A stretch of 64,000 bases of DNA, taken from NCBI GenBank assembly GCA_900549285.1, contig URNW01000005.1:1-64000 (forward strand). The letters are read 5' to 3'. The notes under the pieces were generated by a model. That model saw only the letters and a list, made by a program, of their open reading frames with translations, was not told the origin of the DNA and searched no databases. Each line of letters begins with the position of its first letter. Within the stretch, counting starts at the first letter, position 1. Of the stretch, positions 36,124 to 45,303 are shown one piece after another. Position numbers and translations under genes: made by a program. The DNA is from an uncultured Mycoplasmatota bacterium. Lineage in GTDB: Bacteria > Bacillota_I > Bacilli_A > RF39 > UBA660.

Positions 36124-36756
36124 TTATCTAAAATAATTAATAAAACTATATGGTAATGTTGCAAGTCTCGATAAAATTAATAATAAACAATTATTTTGAT
36201 ATGCTTCTACTGGTTTTATTAATTTTTCTTTTTTGATTAATTTATATAATTTGTTTAATTCTTCTTCTGATTTAAACAATGATGATATCAAAATAAATTC
36301 AATAATAAAAGATATTATAAAAAGTAATAAACCTATACGTATGATTAAGATATTATTAGCAAAAGCTCCTAATATAATTAAAATATAACTTGCTATTACT
36401 AAAAACGAATTCAATTTTCTCCCTGTTGCTACATTTTTTCTTTCTAAGTCTGTTTCTAGAGCAACATTAAAGGCAGTTATTCCAGCATAAATATCTTCTC
36501 CATCAAAGACATCTGGGGATAATTTAATCACATTTCGCTCTTTGTTATAGTGATCTAAATATTTTCCACTTTTTTTAATAATATGTGGTTCTTCTTGACA
36601 ATATATGGAAGATACTTTTCTTGCTATGTCAAAACCTGATAAGTTAGTCTCATTTTTTATATTTTTGGTTGTTTTTACCACACTTCTAAAGAGTAAGTTT
36701 ATTAAAATCACTAATACAACAATTATTATAAATAATATATCAACAATTATTCCCAT
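36124..36756 (-). CDS. YugP-like membrane zinc-peptidase homologue lacking its HExxH motif
   Basis: 210 residues. The family (YugP, zinc_peptidase_2) is recognised from 'TNLSGFDIARKV' followed by 'YLDHYNKERNVIKLSPDVFDG', which matches the usual D-H-Y-D-x-R-x-x-x-V-x-L-S-x-x-V. The next segment normally reads A-A-H-E-V-G-H-A; here it is T-A-F-N-V-A-L-E, so both zinc histidines and the catalytic Glu are gone and no other H-E pair exists. It should be an inactive membrane protein with an N-terminal anchor and further C-terminal helices. The start overlaps the cysS stop (TAATG), implying co-expression. Confidence 0.72.
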   Translation of the reverse strand: MGIIVDILFIIIVVLVILINLLFRSVVKTTKNIKNETNLSGFDIARKVSSIYCQEEPHIIKKSGKYLDHYNKERNVIKLSPDVFDGEDIYAGITAFNVALETDLERKNVATGRKLNSFLVIASYILIILGAFANNILIIRIGLLLFIISFIIEFILISSLFKSEEELNKLYKLIKKEKLIKPVEAYQNNCLLLILSRLATLPYSFINYFR

Positions 36757-38141
36757 TATCTTACCTCATAAATAGTTCCTTCTCTAGTATCTTTTAAAGT
36801 AATTCCTTGTTCTTCTAATTCTTCTCTTATTGAGTCCGCTAAGGCAAAATCCTTATTTTTCTTAGCATTATTTCTTTTTTCGATCATTTCTTTAATGTAT
36901 GCTTCATCTATGTTTTTTTCTTCTGTTTTCAGTAGATCTAATGATAACACTTTATCCATCTGTTCTATTACTTTTATTTTAGTAGTATCATTTGTATCTT
37001 CTTTTAACAAATCATAAAGTAAAGTAATTGCATTCGCTGTATTCATATCATCTTCGAGACATTCTTTAAATTTAGTAATGTATATAGTTTTTATGCTTTC
37101 ATCTACACTACCATCCTTTGAAAGGCTATTTACTTTTGATTTTAATTTTTTATAAGCATTTTGGGCTCCAGAAAGTGATTCTAAGCTAAAAGTTAATTGT
37201 TTACGGTAATGACTAAGCAGAACCATAAAGCGATAACTTAAAGGATTAAAGCCTTCTTCTTCTAAAAAAGATACAGTTAATACTTTTCCTTTGGATTTAC
37301 TCATTTTACCCGTAGCATCATTTAGGTGTTCCCCATGAACCCAATATTTACACCAATTATGCCCAATGAATGCTTCACTTTGAGCAATTTCATTGGTATG
37401 ATGTGGAAAAATATTATCGACACCTCCACAATGGATATCTAAATATTCGCCAAGATATTTTAAAGAAATACCAGAACATTCAATATGCCATCCTGGATAT
37501 CCTTTGCCAAATGGACTATCCCATTTAAGTTCTTGCGAATCAAATTTTGATTTTGTAAACCATAAAACAAAGTCTGTCTTATTTTTTTTGTTGGTATCTT
37601 CTTCTACTGTATCTCTAACTCCACTTATTAGCTCTTCTCCAACATGATTCGTAAGTTTGTAATAATCGTGTAATTTTGAAGTATCAAAATAAATGTTTCC
37701 TCCTGCTTTATATGCATATCCATTTTCTAATAATTTTGTAATTATTTTAATATATTCCTCAATGTTATCTGTTGCTGAACTTACAATATCTGGCTTTTTA
37801 ATATTTAGTTTTTCTGTATCTTTAAAAAAAGCATCTGTATAAAATCTAGCTATATCTAATACTGTTTTATGCTCTTTTTTAGCACTATTAACCATCTTGT
37901 CATCACCAGTATCAGCATCACTTGTTAAGTGTCCTACATCTGTGATATTCATAACACGAGTTACATCATATCCTAAAAATCTTAGCGTTTTTTCCAAAAT
38001 ATCTTCCATAATATAGGTTCTTAAATTTCCTATATGAGCATAGCTATAAACTGTTGGACCACAGGTATACATCTTTACAACTCCCTCTTCCCAGGGAATA
38101 AAATCTTCTATTTTTCTTGTTAAAGTATTATAAAGTTTCAT
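36756..38141 (-). CDS. cysS: Cysteinyl-tRNA synthetase
   Basis: Class I synthetase charging tRNA-Cys in the cytosol. 461 residues, the standard length. 'MYTCGPTVYSYAHIGNLRTY' holds a zinc Cys and the HIGH-like motif AHIGN, 'GWHIECSGIS' and 'FPHHTNEIAQSEAF' the other zinc ligands, and 'GKMSKSKGKVL' the KMSKS loop. It is followed directly by the YugP-like gene. Confidence 0.97.
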   Translation of the reverse strand: MKLYNTLTRKIEDFIPWEEGVVKMYTCGPTVYSYAHIGNLRTYIMEDILEKTLRFLGYDVTRVMNITDVGHLTSDADTGDDKMVNSAKKEHKTVLDIARFYTDAFFKDTEKLNIKKPDIVSSATDNIEEYIKIITKLLENGYAYKAGGNIYFDTSKLHDYYKLTNHVGEELISGVRDTVEEDTNKKNKTDFVLWFTKSKFDSQELKWDSPFGKGYPGWHIECSGISLKYLGEYLDIHCGGVDNIFPHHTNEIAQSEAFIGHNWCKYWVHGEHLNDATGKMSKSKGKVLTVSFLEEEGFNPLSYRFMVLLSHYRKQLTFSLESLSGAQNAYKKLKSKVNSLSKDGSVDESIKTIYITKFKECLEDDMNTANAITLLYDLLKEDTNDTTKIKVIEQMDKVLSLDLLKTEEKNIDEAYIKEMIEKRNNAKKNKDFALADSIREELEEQGITLKDTREGTIYEVR

Positions 38142-38383
38142 AGCAAACTTCCTTTCTTATTAATATTATATTATAAAGTGTTCATAAATGAAAGATTTAA
38201 TTGTTTTAGAAATTTGATACTTAAAAATTTTAATATTTTGAGATATGGAAAGAATTATTTTAAATCATAAAATACCAGACTTTTTTCATCAGCAATATTA
38301 ATCATAGTTTTTACTTTTAGGGTATTACTACACATCAAATTTCATACCAAAAGTACATTCCAATCAATTAAAATAAGAAAGAA

Positions 38384-39103
38384 TTAGACTTCTTCCTTAT
38401 ATATTTTCATAAAGTTTTGATATAACTCTTCACATTTTTGAATATCCATTTCCGAAACATTTTGCAATGGGTTTTTTATTTTTAATTTTTTATATTTAGA
38501 AAATCCTAAATGATGGAATGGGAGAAATTCAATTTTTTCAATATTCTTTATTTTTTTTAGATATATTGCTAGCTCCTGTAAATAAGTTTCATTATCCATA
38601 ATTCCTGGGACTATTACTTGTCTTATCCAAACAGGTTTATGACTTTTATTTAAACATTCAATAAATTTTTCACTTTCAGAAATATCTAATCCTGTTAGCT
38701 TTTTATATTCTTCTTTATTGGGATGTTTGATATCTAAAATAACTAAATCAATTAATGATAAAAGTTCTTCATATTTACCTATTCCAACACCTGCTGTGTC
38801 TATGGCTATATGAATGTTTTCACTTTTTAATTTTTTACAAATATCTATTAGAAAATCTATTTGTAATAATGGTTCACCACCTGAGAATGTTACACCACCA
38901 TGGTTTCGTTTAAAATAAGGTTTATTGCGAATGATTTTAGCAACTAATTCGTCTGCCGTGTAATTTAAAGATCCCATTTTCCACATTTCAGGATTATGAC
39001 AATATAAACATCTTAATTTGCAACCATTTAAGAAGATTACAGTTCTTATTCCTGGTCCATCAACTAGTCCAAATGTTTCAATAGAATTAACACTTACCTT
39101 CAT
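38384..39103 (-). CDS. pflA: Pyruvate formate-lyase activating enzyme
   Basis: Radical SAM enzyme that installs the glycyl radical on PflB. 239 residues. 'LNGCKLRCLYCHNPEMW' carries the C-x3-C-x2-C cluster motif, 'GGVTFSGGEPLLQ' the SAM-binding region, and 'EFLPFHHLGFSKY' the C-terminal portion. It shares one base with the end of pflB. The 242 bp beyond it, up to cysS, contain no gene that I can support. Confidence 0.95.
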   Translation of the reverse strand: MKVSVNSIETFGLVDGPGIRTVIFLNGCKLRCLYCHNPEMWKMGSLNYTADELVAKIIRNKPYFKRNHGGVTFSGGEPLLQIDFLIDICKKLKSENIHIAIDTAGVGIGKYEELLSLIDLVILDIKHPNKEEYKKLTGLDISESEKFIECLNKSHKPVWIRQVIVPGIMDNETYLQELAIYLKKIKNIEKIEFLPFHHLGFSKYKKLKIKNPLQNVSEMDIQKCEELYQNFMKIYKEEV

Positions 39104-41331
39104 TAAATCCTCTCATGGAAAGTTCTTGAAATTACTTCTTCTTGTTGTTTGCGGGTTAAGCGGTTAAATCTTACAGCATATCCAGATACTCTTATGGTTA
39201 ATAATGGATATTTATCTGGGTTTTCCATTGCATCCATTAATGTCTCTCGATTTAAAACATTTACATTTAAATGATGAGCGCCTTTAGTAAAATAACCATC
39301 TAATAAACTTATTAGGTTTTCTATTTGTTCTTCTTTTGTATGACCTAAAGCACTAGGGATAATTGAGAATGTATTAGAAATACCATCCCGACAACATTTG
39401 GCATATTCTAATTTAGCAACTGAATTTAAAGAGGCTATAGCGCCAGATTCATCTCTTCCATGCATTGGATTCGCTCCTGGAGCAAATGCAACGCCTTTTT
39501 TTCTTCCATCTGGAGTGGAACCAGTTTTTGTACCATAAACAACGTTAGATGTAATCGTTAAAACGGATAAAGTCGGTTCAGCATCACGATAACATTTATG
39601 TTTGGCAAGTTCTTCATAAAATACTTGCGTAACTTCCTTCGCTATATCATCTACTCGATCATCATCATTTCCATATTTAGGGAATTCTCCTTCAATTTTA
39701 AAATCTATGGCAATTCCTTCTTCATTTCTGATTGGATAAACTTTTGCATATTTAATCGCTGATAAAGAATCCGCTACAACTGATAAACCTGCTATACCAT
39801 AAGCCATTAATCTTCTTACATGTGTATTATGTAAAGCCATTTGTCCAGCTTCATAGGCATACTTATCATGCATATAATGAATAATATTCATGGCATTAGA
39901 ATATACTTCAGCTACTTTTGCTAACATTTTAAAGTAATTTTCTTTTACTGTTTCATAATCTAGTACTTCATCTGAATTCTTAGCAAATCCTTCAATTACT
40001 AATGTATTTTTTATTTCATCTACGCCTCCATTAATTGAATAGAGTAGTGCTTTGGCTAAATTGCATCTTGCTCCAAAAAATTGCATGTCTTTACCTTCAC
40101 GCATTGCTGATACACAACAAGCAATAGCATAATCATCACCATATAATGGACGCATAACATCATCATTTTCATATTGAATAGCATCTGTATCAATACTCAT
40201 TTTTGCACAATATTTTTTGAAGTTTTCTGGCAGATACTCACTCCATAATACCGTCATATTTGGCTCTGGGGCTGGATCTAAATTCGTTAGAGTATGAAGG
40301 AGGCGATAACTTGTTTTAGTAACCATACTTTCTTTTGATTCGGTAATACCTCCAATAGATGCAGTAACCCATGTTGGATCACCTGAAAATAATTCGTCAT
40401 AATCTGGTGTTCTTAGGTGTCTTACCAATCTTAATTTAATAACAAACTGATCAATTATTTCTTGAATTTCTTTTTCTGTTATCGTTCCTTCTTCTAAATC
40501 TCTTTCAAAATAAATATCAAAGAAAGCATCTACACGTCCTAGACTCATTGCTGCACCATTATTTTCTTTTACAGCGGCTAAATAAGCAAAATAAGTCCAT
40601 TGAACTGCTTCTTTACTATTTTTAGCTGGTTTTGAAAGATCAAATCCATAACGACTAGCCATTTTCTTTATTGCCTTTAAGGCTTTTATTTGCATAGATA
40701 CATCTTCTCTTAATTGAATTAGTTCTCTATCCATTGGACCTATTAAATCCGATAAATCTTTTTTCTTCTCTTCAATTAAATAGTCAATACCATATAGTGC
40801 AACTCTTCTATAATCGCCAATAATACGTCCTCTTCCATAAGCATCTGGAAGTCCTGTTAATAAACCTGCATGGCGTGCTCTTTTAATTTCATCCGTATAT
40901 GCATCAAAAACGCCATCATTATGGGTTTTACGGAATTCATTTAAGTATTTATCTACTTCTGGATTTAGTTTATAACCATAAGCTTCTAATTCTTCATGAA
41001 CCATACGAATGCCACCATATGGGTTTACAATTCTCTTTAGTGGCTGATCCGTTTGAAGACCTACAATACAATCATCTTCACTACATATATATCCTGCATC
41101 AAAAGCATCAATTCCTGACATATGATCTACATCTATGTCTAATACTTTCTTTTTTAATTCTTCTTTTAATAATTCTGTACAAATTCCCCATACTTTTTGC
41201 GTTTTTTGGGTGGGACTCTCTAAAAATTTTTCATCTCCATTATAAGCTCTATAATTTTTTTTAATAAAATCACTTACATTAATTTCTTCCGTCCAAAGAC
41301 CATTTTTAAAATTTTTCCATTCTTCTTTCAT
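39103..41331 (-). CDS. pflB: Pyruvate formate-lyase
   Basis: Glycyl-radical enzyme splitting pyruvate with CoA to acetyl-CoA and formate under anaerobic conditions. 742 residues. The catalytic cysteine pair is in 'YAIACCVSAMREGKDM', and the radical Gly in 'LTIRVSGYAVRFNRL' near the C-terminus. RBS GGAGG precedes the ATG. With pflA downstream it marks a strictly fermentative metabolism. Confidence 0.98.
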   Translation of the reverse strand: MKEEWKNFKNGLWTEEINVSDFIKKNYRAYNGDEKFLESPTQKTQKVWGICTELLKEELKKKVLDIDVDHMSGIDAFDAGYICSEDDCIVGLQTDQPLKRIVNPYGGIRMVHEELEAYGYKLNPEVDKYLNEFRKTHNDGVFDAYTDEIKRARHAGLLTGLPDAYGRGRIIGDYRRVALYGIDYLIEEKKKDLSDLIGPMDRELIQLREDVSMQIKALKAIKKMASRYGFDLSKPAKNSKEAVQWTYFAYLAAVKENNGAAMSLGRVDAFFDIYFERDLEEGTITEKEIQEIIDQFVIKLRLVRHLRTPDYDELFSGDPTWVTASIGGITESKESMVTKTSYRLLHTLTNLDPAPEPNMTVLWSEYLPENFKKYCAKMSIDTDAIQYENDDVMRPLYGDDYAIACCVSAMREGKDMQFFGARCNLAKALLYSINGGVDEIKNTLVIEGFAKNSDEVLDYETVKENYFKMLAKVAEVYSNAMNIIHYMHDKYAYEAGQMALHNTHVRRLMAYGIAGLSVVADSLSAIKYAKVYPIRNEEGIAIDFKIEGEFPKYGNDDDRVDDIAKEVTQVFYEELAKHKCYRDAEPTLSVLTITSNVVYGTKTGSTPDGRKKGVAFAPGANPMHGRDESGAIASLNSVAKLEYAKCCRDGISNTFSIIPSALGHTKEEQIENLISLLDGYFTKGAHHLNVNVLNRETLMDAMENPDKYPLLTIRVSGYAVRFNRLTRKQQEEVISRTFHERI

Positions 41332-41459
41332 ATATTACCTCCATGCTAAAATATTATATCATTAATCATTCGCTCTGTTTAGATTATTTTTTCTTATTTG
41401 TCATAATTTTGATATGTTTAATTAATGTAAATTAAGGTAAACTATTAGTAGTGATTCAT

Positions 41460-42290
41460 ATGAAATTAGCGCAGAAAGCTTTATATTTAAATATTTTTGT
41501 TAATTTATTTATTGCTTTTATTAAATTTGCTGGTGGTATTTTTTTTAATACCTTTACCCTTACTATTGATGGAATTTATACTATTAGTGATTTGGTAACG
41601 GATGTTATTGCTTTATGTGGAATCAAAGTTGGAAAAAAACGAGCAAACAAAACTCATCCATATGGATATGGGAAAATTTTTTACGTAGTAGAACTCTTTA
41701 TGGGAATTGTTGCTATATTGGTTAGTTCTTTTATTATTTATTTAAGTTTTAAAATTCATTATCAAAAACCACCACTTGGGGCTATTTTACTTATTTTAGG
41801 CATTGTTTTTTTGAAATTTATTAGTGCTAAAAATTTATTTATAGTTGGAAAAAAAGAAAAAAACGAATTGTTAGTTGTTTCAAGTTTGGAATCTAAAACT
41901 GAAGCTTTTTCTACTTTAAGTTTAATTTTCATTATCATTCTTGGACAATTTATACCTAAAATTGATATGTTTGGTGGTATTTTTATAGCTATTCTTTTAA
42001 TTTTAAAATCTATTCAAGCGGTTAAGCAAAATATTATTTTTTTAATTGGTTACACTTGTGAAGATAGACAATTTAAAAACAAGATTAAAAAAGTTGTTGA
42101 TAAGTATAATGTTATTCACATTTTAGATATCGTACTTATTAATGATGGACCTTACTATGAACTTATTCTTAAAGTAAAAGTCAATAGAAATGTTAAAGTC
42201 TCCTATTTACTTAGAGTACAAAATAAAATAAAAAAAGAACTTAAAGCCAAAGCATGGGGCATTAAGTTCATTTATTTTCATCTCATTTGA
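41460..42290 (+). CDS. Cation diffusion facilitator transporter
   Basis: 276 residues with five to six membrane helices and a cytosolic C-terminal domain. 'DGIYTISDLVTDVIALCGIK' carries the D-x-x-x-D metal site of helix 2, and 'KTHPYGYGKIFYVVELF' the family H-P-x-G-x-G-K loop. CDF proteins export Zn, Mn, Fe or Co in exchange for protons; which metal is not predictable. ATG 41460 is chosen, and GTG 41451 is possible; neither has a strong RBS. It is divergent from pflB and convergent with secG, with no bases between the stop codons. Confidence 0.87.
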   Translation: MKLAQKALYLNIFVNLFIAFIKFAGGIFFNTFTLTIDGIYTISDLVTDVIALCGIKVGKKRANKTHPYGYGKIFYVVELFMGIVAILVSSFIIYLSFKIHYQKPPLGAILLILGIVFLKFISAKNLFIVGKKEKNELLVVSSLESKTEAFSTLSLIFIIILGQFIPKIDMFGGIFIAILLILKSIQAVKQNIIFLIGYTCEDRQFKNKIKKVVDKYNVIHILDIVLINDGPYYELILKVKVNRNVKVSYLLRVQNKIKKELKAKAWGIKFIYFHLI

Positions 42291-42509
42291 TTATTGTAAA
42301 AATAGTATTAAAGATATGATAAAGAAAAGGACTCCTAAAATAAGTGTTAATCTACTAATAAATAATTCAAAGCCTCTTTCTTTCATATTTTGAAATAATA
42401 CTTCATTTCCACCAGTAATGATTTGACCTGCATCACTTGCTTTATTTCCTTGTAATAATACTACTACAATTAACAATACAGATATAATTAATAAAATTGT
42501 TTCTAACAT
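42291..42509 (-). CDS. secG: Preprotein translocase subunit SecG
   Basis: 72 residues, two membrane helices (about 2-20 and 50-70) joined by the loop 'LLQGNKASDAGQIITGGNEV', which has the G-x-x-x-x-x-G-x-x-x-G pattern of SecG. It is a small partner of SecYE that eases protein export. Confidence 0.88.
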   Translation of the reverse strand: MLETILLIISVLLIVVVLLQGNKASDAGQIITGGNEVLFQNMKERGFELFISRLTLILGVLFFIISLILFLQ

Positions 42510-42586
42510 AAATCATCATTCCTTTTTTGTAACAGGTATAGTATAACATAATTTTTTATTTAAAACAATATCAATCATTTATTATA

Positions 42587-43117
42587 TTACTTACTATCAA
42601 TTGTTTCTTTTACAATTTTTTCCCATCTTTCAGGTGTTGCTTCTTTATCAACGATCTTTTTTTGCTCTGTTTTTGGAATCTCACTATAAATAGGAGCATT
42701 ATATTTTGCTACTCCCCCATGATGAGAACAAGCACCTCTTCCTGTAGCACAAGTTGGACTAAAAGTTCCATCCTTGCATAAGGTACAGTATCCAGTTATC
42801 TTTTTTTCGTAAGTTGTAATTGTTTCAAAGTGGTATTTTTCTTCTTCGGCAGGATAATATTTATAAACTTCGTAAATTACTCCATTTACTTCACAATCAC
42901 TAGTAACGGAAGTTCCATCACATGTAGGAATTTCATCTTCATTTTGAATATCATTATCTTCAGTTTGATTCAATACTGGATTAGAAGATTTTTCATTATC
43001 AGTATTGATGCCGTCCTTATCTTTTGACAAGGTTTGATTGTTTGAAGAGCCAATAATTATAAGTGCTAAAATAACTCCTAAAATAATCCATATTTTCTTT
43101 TTACTTTTCTTTTTCAT
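42587..43117 (-). CDS. Membrane-anchored DUF3761-like small protein
   Basis: 176 residues. A lysine-rich N-terminus and one hydrophobic segment ('IWIILGVILALIIIG') act as a signal anchor. A long acidic, Asn-rich spacer follows. Near the C-terminus 'CTLCKDGTFSPTCATGRGAC' followed by 'SHHGGVAKY' matches the Cys/His-rich pattern C-x-D-G-x-x-S...G-A-C-S-x-H-G-G-V of DUF3761 proteins, function unknown. The Cys pairs (also CDGTSVTSDC) could form disulfides outside the cell. ATG at 43117 follows AGGTG. Confidence 0.68.
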   Translation of the reverse strand: MKKKSKKKIWIILGVILALIIIGSSNNQTLSKDKDGINTDNEKSSNPVLNQTEDNDIQNEDEIPTCDGTSVTSDCEVNGVIYEVYKYYPAEEEKYHFETITTYEKKITGYCTLCKDGTFSPTCATGRGACSHHGGVAKYNAPIYSEIPKTEQKKIVDKEATPERWEKIVKETIDSK

Positions 43118-43169
43118 AACCCACACCTGAGGCTATTATAATACTAATTATACTTTATTACAATCTATT

Positions 43170-44546
43170 TTATACAATTTTTATATTCTTCCAAGGATCT
43201 TTTCTTTTTAATCTTTTTATAGCTTTTTCTATTGTTATTTCATCTGGTTTTACTTTATCTAATTCATTCCATGCTATGGGCATAGATACTGTTAATTTTT
43301 TTCTGATTCTAAGAGAATATGGAGCTACACTTGTTGCACCTTTTGTATTTCTTACCCAATCAATAAATATCTTTTCTTTGCGTTTTTCTTTTTTCATATT
43401 GCTTGTATATTTATCTGGCCATTTTGCTTCCATTAATTTGGCAATATCTCTAGCAATTTTTCTGGCATTTTTCCAAGTTACCTTCGTACTTAATGGTACT
43501 ATGATGTGATATCCTTTTCCACCACTTGTTTTTAAGTAGGATGCTAATTTATATTCATCTAATATATTTTTTAAATCCTTTACCCCTTTCCTTAATTTTT
43601 CTAAACTTAGTTTTTCATCTGGATCTAAATCAAAGACTAACATATCAGCATGATTTATATCATTTGCTTTGCTTCCCCATACATGAAATTCATAGCTGTT
43701 CATCTGAACTTCCGATATTAAACCATTGATGTCTTTTATGTAATAGTAATCATTTTGTTTATCATTTTTATTTTTTATTTTCTTTTTTTCTAGGAAATTA
43801 TAGATATTTTCAAAATGCTTTTTGTAAAATTTTGATCCACTTGATCCATTAGGATACCTTATAGTACTAATAAGTCTATTTTCTATAAATGGTAACATAT
43901 GTTTCGCTACTTCTTTATAATAATTTATGATATCTATTTTGGTTACTTTGGGATTTTTATATATTATCTTATCAGGATTTGTGATTTCTATATGCTTGAT
44001 ATTATCTTTAATTTCATCCATGGTTCTATTTGTTTTAATACTTGTATTAAATTCATTTATATCATCATATAAATGATAATTATCTTTATCTTTTATAAGT
44101 AACCAACTTTTATCATCATTTTTTAATTTAACTAAGGTCCACATTCCTTTTAATCTTGAACCTTTTAAATCAAATTTTATGGGTCCTTCTTTGAAGTTTG
44201 GTTTATATCCCTTTATAGCTTCCCAATAACCTTTATCCCATAACATGACAGTTCCACCGCCATATTCACCTTTTGGTATTGTTCCTTCAAAATTACGATA
44301 ATCTATGGGATGATCTTCAACCATGATAGCAAGTCTTTTATCTTTATCGTTATAAGATGGACCTTTGGGTACTGCCCAACTTTTTAAAACACCATTCCAT
44401 TCTAAACGTAAATCATAGTGATCTTTTCTGGCAATATGATGTTGAATGCAAAATCTTAATTTTTTGGCTCTCTTGCCTGATTTACCAATTGGTTCTTTGG
44501 TTTTATTAAAATTTCTTTTTTTGTTATATTTACTTAAACTTGACAT
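43170..44546 (-). CDS. ligD: LigD-like PE-POL protein without ligase domain
   Basis: 458 residues. Residues ~20-150 are the 3'-phosphoesterase (PE) domain: 'FCIQHHIARKDHYDLRLEW', 'WAVPKGPSYNDKDKRLA' and 'EGTIPKGEYGGGTVMLWD'. Residues ~185-458 are the primase-like POL domain: 'ITNPDKIIYKNPKVTK', 'SGSKFYKKH', 'MLVFDLDPDE' (catalytic Asp pair) and 'KTSGGKGYHIIVPL'. In bacterial end joining LigD trims and fills ends with Ku. Most LigD proteins also have an ATP ligase domain, which is absent here, and no Ku gene is nearby. A strong terminator overlaps its RBS region. Confidence 0.9.
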   Translation of the reverse strand: MSSLSKYNKKRNFNKTKEPIGKSGKRAKKLRFCIQHHIARKDHYDLRLEWNGVLKSWAVPKGPSYNDKDKRLAIMVEDHPIDYRNFEGTIPKGEYGGGTVMLWDKGYWEAIKGYKPNFKEGPIKFDLKGSRLKGMWTLVKLKNDDKSWLLIKDKDNYHLYDDINEFNTSIKTNRTMDEIKDNIKHIEITNPDKIIYKNPKVTKIDIINYYKEVAKHMLPFIENRLISTIRYPNGSSGSKFYKKHFENIYNFLEKKKIKNKNDKQNDYYYIKDINGLISEVQMNSYEFHVWGSKANDINHADMLVFDLDPDEKLSLEKLRKGVKDLKNILDEYKLASYLKTSGGKGYHIIVPLSTKVTWKNARKIARDIAKLMEAKWPDKYTSNMKKEKRKEKIFIDWVRNTKGATSVAPYSLRIRKKLTVSMPIAWNELDKVKPDEITIEKAIKRLKRKDPWKNIKIV

Positions 44547-44554
44547 ATAAAAAA

Positions 44555-44584
44555 CCTCTAATATTAGTTTGGTAATATTAGAGG
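44555..44584 (-). terminator. Strong terminator between CRISPR array 1 and ligD
   Basis: A perfect 12-bp stem, CCTCTAATATTA (44555-44566) and TAATATTAGAGG (44573-44584), is followed on the minus strand by six T residues. The ligD ATG lies directly after the T tract, and GAGG, its only SD-like sequence, is inside the stem. Confidence 0.85.
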
Positions 44585-44603
44585 ATATTATGTAAGATAA
44601 AAT

Positions 44604-44895
44604 ATTTAGATTACAATATGTTTAATTATAGACTGGCGGATATTTCGACTGACGATTTAAACGAAATTAATTTAGATTACAATATGTTTAATTATAGACA
44701 TTAAAACTTTACGGGAAACAAAATTTTTATAGAAATTTAGATTACAATATGTTTAATTATAGACAAATAATTATGAAATAAAAGGGTTTAGTACTCTTAA
44801 ATTTAGATTACAATATGTTTAATTATAGACCTGTCTTTGTTTTGTGGGTTCCTTGCATCATAGTAATTTAGATTACAATATGTTTAATTATAGAC
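44604..44895 (-). CRISPR. CRISPR array 1: five repeats, four spacers
   Basis: Five identical 30-bp repeats start at 44604, 44670, 44735, 44801 and 44866, with spacers of 36, 35, 36 and 35 bp. Read on the minus strand (the crRNA sense) each begins GTCTATAATT and ends AATCTAAAT. A short hairpin, ACA-TAT-TGT, lies in the middle. The leader is on the high-coordinate side, so the newest spacer is 44831-44865. It follows cas2 and ends 20 bp before a strong terminator. All repeats are intact, indicating a functional array. Confidence 0.98.
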
Positions 44896-45023
44896 CCGCG
44901 TTTTTATTCATAATTTCATTTTTATCATAACATAATTTATATTTTTTCTCTATAAATTTTTAATTTTTTATAATTAATTTCTGTCGATGCTCTACATTTT
45001 TCTCCGTATTATAGGTCGACAGA
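44896..45023 (-). promoter_or_regulatory. Leader of array 1 with TGTCGA inverted repeat
   Basis: An AT-rich leader of 84 bp ends in the inverted repeat TCTGTCGA (44980-44987) ... TCGACAGA (45016-45023), which touches the cas2 stop codon. TATGAT at about 44921-44926 could be the -10 of the array promoter. The same layout occurs at array 2 and at 53569-53695. Confidence 0.8.
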
Positions 45024-45302
45024 TTAAATAAATTGCTCATTATCTTCTATAATTTGTGTTATAAATTCCTTTATCATCCATCTTTTATTACGAGATTTGA
45101 ATACAATACAGGAATCGATACTTTTTCTCAAATATCCTTTTAATTCTATTTTCATTTTTTCTAATTGCGATTCTAATAATTCTCCTTCAAATACTGAATT
45201 TTGAACATGATATAAATATCTTTTGCAAATTTGATAAATTTTTCTTTGTACTTTAGCAAAATCATCCACTTGTTTAATATCATAAATTAATATTATATAC
45301 AT
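45024..45302 (-). CDS. cas2: CRISPR-associated endonuclease Cas2
   Basis: 92 residues. 'MYIILIYDIKQVDDFAKVQR' is the ferredoxin-fold first strand with its conserved Asp, and 'YLYHVQNSVFEGEL' the second signature. Forms the Cas1-Cas2 integrase core that inserts new spacers. ATG at 45302 is chosen: GGTGG lies just upstream and it starts 1 bp after the cas1 stop. The upstream ATG at 45341 would add 13 residues inside cas1. Confidence 0.95.
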   Translation of the reverse strand: MYIILIYDIKQVDDFAKVQRKIYQICKRYLYHVQNSVFEGELLESQLEKMKIELKGYLRKSIDSCIVFKSRNKRWMIKEFITQIIEDNEQFI

Positions 45303-45303
45303 A

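Noticed and set aside
38142..38383. Possible short ORF between cysS and pflA (about 28 codons, minus strand, ending near 38254)
   Set aside because: No RBS and no recognisable sequence; the stretch looks like plain intergenic DNA with the pfl transcript end.
40899..41264. Plus-strand ORF of 121 codons inside pflB
   Set aside because: Antisense of a highly conserved enzyme; no start signals.
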